Assembly: GCA_028290925.1 (NCBI GenBank)
Contig: JAQGIX010000193.1
Location: 1-7,507, forward strand
DNA from: Phenylobacterium sp.
Lineage (GTDB): Bacteria; Pseudomonadota; Alphaproteobacteria; Caulobacterales; Caulobacteraceae
Direction of reading: 5' to 3'
DNA length: 7,507 nt
Within the stretch, counting starts at the first letter, position 1. Each line of letters opens with the position of its first letter. Positions 6,184 to 7,507 of the stretch are shown piece by piece. The position numbers were made by a program, and so were the translations under genes. Under the pieces are notes generated by a model that was not told where the DNA came from, made no database searches, and worked only from the letters and a program-made list of their open reading frames with translations.

Positions 6184-6200
6184 ATAGTGCGGTCGAGACA

Positions 6201-6208
6201 GGGAGAGG
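6201..6208 (+). promoter_or_regulatory. Ribosome binding site deciding the TTG start of recJ
   Basis: GGGAGAGG lies just before the TTG at 6212. An in-frame stop (TAG, 6185-6187) lies upstream, and no ATG or GTG in this frame falls between it and the conserved RecJ sequence, so TTG 6212 is the best start. Confidence 0.65.
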
Positions 6209-6211
6209 CGG

Positions 6212-7507
6212 TTGGCCGACGGCGACGCACAGTTGGGCTATCTCGGCGTCACGCGCTCGCTCTCCGGGCGGTTGTGGCGCGAGCGGCCGGCCGACGCCGA
6301 ACTGGTCCGCCGCCATCAGCTGGCCCTGGGCCTCTCCGAGCCGTTGGCCCGGGCGTTGGCCTCGCGCGGCGTCATCGACGGCGGTGGCGAGACCTACCTC
6401 AATCCGACGCTGAAGGCGCAGTTCCCCGACCCGTCGAGCTTCACCGACATGGACCGCGCCGCCGAAATCCTGGTGGACGCCCTGGAGCGGCGCCGCCCGA
6501 TGGTGGTGTTCGCCGACTACGACGTGGACGGCGCCTCTTCCGCCGCCCAGCTGGTCCGCTGGTACCGGGCGCTCGGCCATGAGCTGCCGATCTATGTCCC
6601 CGACCGCATCCTCGAGGGCTATGGGCCGTCGCCCGCCGCCTTCCGCCGGCTGAAGGCCGAGGGCGCGGAGCTGGTGATCACCGTCGACTGCGGGGCCGCG
6701 GCGCACGACGCGCTGGCCTGCGCCGCCGAGATCGGCCTGGAGGTGGTGGTGATCGACCACCACCTGATGCGCGGCGACGAGATCCCGCCGGTCGCGGCCC
6801 TGGTGAACCCCAACCGCCCGGATTGCGTCTCCGGCCAGGGCCATCTGGCCGCCGCCGGCGTGACCTTCGTCCTGCTGGCGGCCCTGAACCGCGAGGCCCG
6901 CAAGCGCGGTATGTTCGGCGACCGCGCCGAGCCGGATCTCCGCAACCTGCTCGACCTCGCCGCCATGGGCGCGATCTGCGACGTGACCCAGCTCACCGGC
7001 TTCAACCGGGCGCTGGCCGCCCAGGGGCTGAAGGTGATGTCGGCCTGGCGCAATCCCGGGCTGAAGGCGCTGATGCACGTGGCCAAGAGCGAGGGGCCCG
7101 CCTCGGTGTTCCATGTGGGCTTCATCCTGGGGCCGCGGATCAACGCCGGCGGGCGGATCGGCCGGTCGGACCTCGGCGCGCGCCTGCTGTCGACCGACGA
7201 TCCGGAGGAGGCGAGGGCGCTCGCCGAGGAGCTCGATGGCCTCAACGCCTCGCGCAAAGAGGTGGAGCGCGAAGTCACCGAGGCCGCCATGCGGGTGATC
7301 GAGCAGGAGAGCAACCAGGCCGACGCGGCCTGCTTGGTGGTGGCGCAGGACGACTGGCATCCCGGCGTCATCGGCATCGTCGCCGGGCGGTTGCGCGAAC
7401 GCTACCGCAAGCCGGTGGTGGTGGTGGGCGTCGACCGCGCCGCCAATGTCGGCAAGGGCTCCGGCCGCTCGCAGCCGGGGGTGAACCTCGGCCGGGCGGT
7501 TCAGGCG
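6212..7507 (+). CDS. recJ: Single-stranded-DNA-specific 5'-3' exonuclease RecJ (C-terminal part beyond window)
   Basis: RecJ degrades single-stranded DNA 5' to 3' in RecF-pathway recombination, mismatch repair and base-excision repair. The window shows 432 codons of a protein usually near 570-610 residues; the frame stays open to the right edge. The DHH phosphoesterase core is clear: DYDVDG (102-107), Asp159 in TVDCG, the DHH triplet 182-184 (VIDHHL) and Asp257 in GAICDV. The conserved GPRINAGGRIG starts at 307. The DHHA1 domain follows, with HPGVIGIVAGR and GSGRS (416-420), which binds nucleic acid in this family. These metal-ligand positions look intact, so an active enzyme is expected. In the fourth motif, GAICD replaces the more usual GTxAD form, a mild variation. 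The start is TTG, supported by GGGAGAGG and an upstream in-frame stop. It is 179 bp after glpX in the same direction; it may have its own promoter or be read through. Confidence 0.96.
   Translation, partial: MADGDAQLGYLGVTRSLSGRLWRERPADAELVRRHQLALGLSEPLARALASRGVIDGGGETYLNPTLKAQFPDPSSFTDMDRAAEILVDALERRRPMVVFADYDVDGASSAAQLVRWYRALGHELPIYVPDRILEGYGPSPAAFRRLKAEGAELVITVDCGAAAHDALACAAEIGLEVVVIDHHLMRGDEIPPVAALVNPNRPDCVSGQGHLAAAGVTFVLLAALNREARKRGMFGDRAEPDLRNLLDLAAMGAICDVTQLTGFNRALAAQGLKVMSAWRNPGLKALMHVAKSEGPASVFHVGFILGPRINAGGRIGRSDLGARLLSTDDPEEARALAEELDGLNASRKEVEREVTEAAMRVIEQESNQADAACLVVAQDDWHPGVIGIVAGRLRERYRKPVVVVGVDRAANVGKGSGRSQPGVNLGRAVQA

Noticed and set aside
2414..7377. Series of long minus-strand open frames opposite the aminotransferase, hom, glpX and recJ genes
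   Set aside because: All lie opposite genes with clear motifs, have shadow-like composition and no recognisable domains; high GC content makes stop codons rare in these frames.
1..7507. A new defence, mobile or secondary-metabolite system
   Set aside because: Every long coding region with a conserved protein belongs to a known housekeeping or storage family. No transposase, integrase, repeat array, tRNA, toxin-antitoxin pair or composition break was seen.

Overview
The window is very GC-rich DNA with a bias towards G or C at third codon positions. The gene content and protein sequences point to an alphaproteobacterium, most likely a member of Caulobacteraceae such as Caulobacter or Phenylobacterium. 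This placement is inferred from the gene set (PhaC, AlaC-type aminotransferase, Hom, GlpX, RecJ), protein style and few, clustered GANTC sites (the CcrM methylation motif); no search was run. Nothing suggests mobile DNA: I saw no transposase, integrase, tRNA, CRISPR repeats or composition break.

Layout. On the minus strand, 1-1849 is almost all of a class I polyhydroxyalkanoate synthase (phaC), running off the left edge. A 68-bp gap holding a perfect inverted repeat separates it from a divergent plus-strand gene, 1918-2388, for a small lipoprotein with a proline-rich tail and no recognised function. A strong hairpin spans that gene's stop codon, followed by a candidate promoter (2421-2449) whose spacer is a perfect 17-bp palindrome. 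Next are an AlaC-type aminotransferase (2510-3730), homoserine dehydrogenase (3727-5031, overlapping the aminotransferase by 4 bp as ATGA) and class II fructose-1,6-bisphosphatase glpX (5079-6032, 47 bp after hom). After a 179-bp gap with a few small palindromes, recJ starts at a TTG codon (6212) and runs off the right edge.

How the genes fit together. The aminotransferase and homoserine dehydrogenase probably form a translationally coupled pair for amino-acid synthesis (alanine from pyruvate and glutamate; homoserine, the precursor of threonine and methionine). glpX supplies gluconeogenic and Calvin-type sugar-phosphate flux and is close enough to hom to share its transcript. recJ is a DNA-repair exonuclease that may have its own promoter. 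phaC is a separate carbon-storage unit transcribed the other way.

Overall this is an ordinary chromosomal housekeeping region. I found no new multi-gene system. The points most worth a second look are regulatory: the palindrome with a GANTC site at each end in front of the aminotransferase-hom operon, the inverted repeat between phaC and the lipoprotein gene, and the lipoprotein itself.
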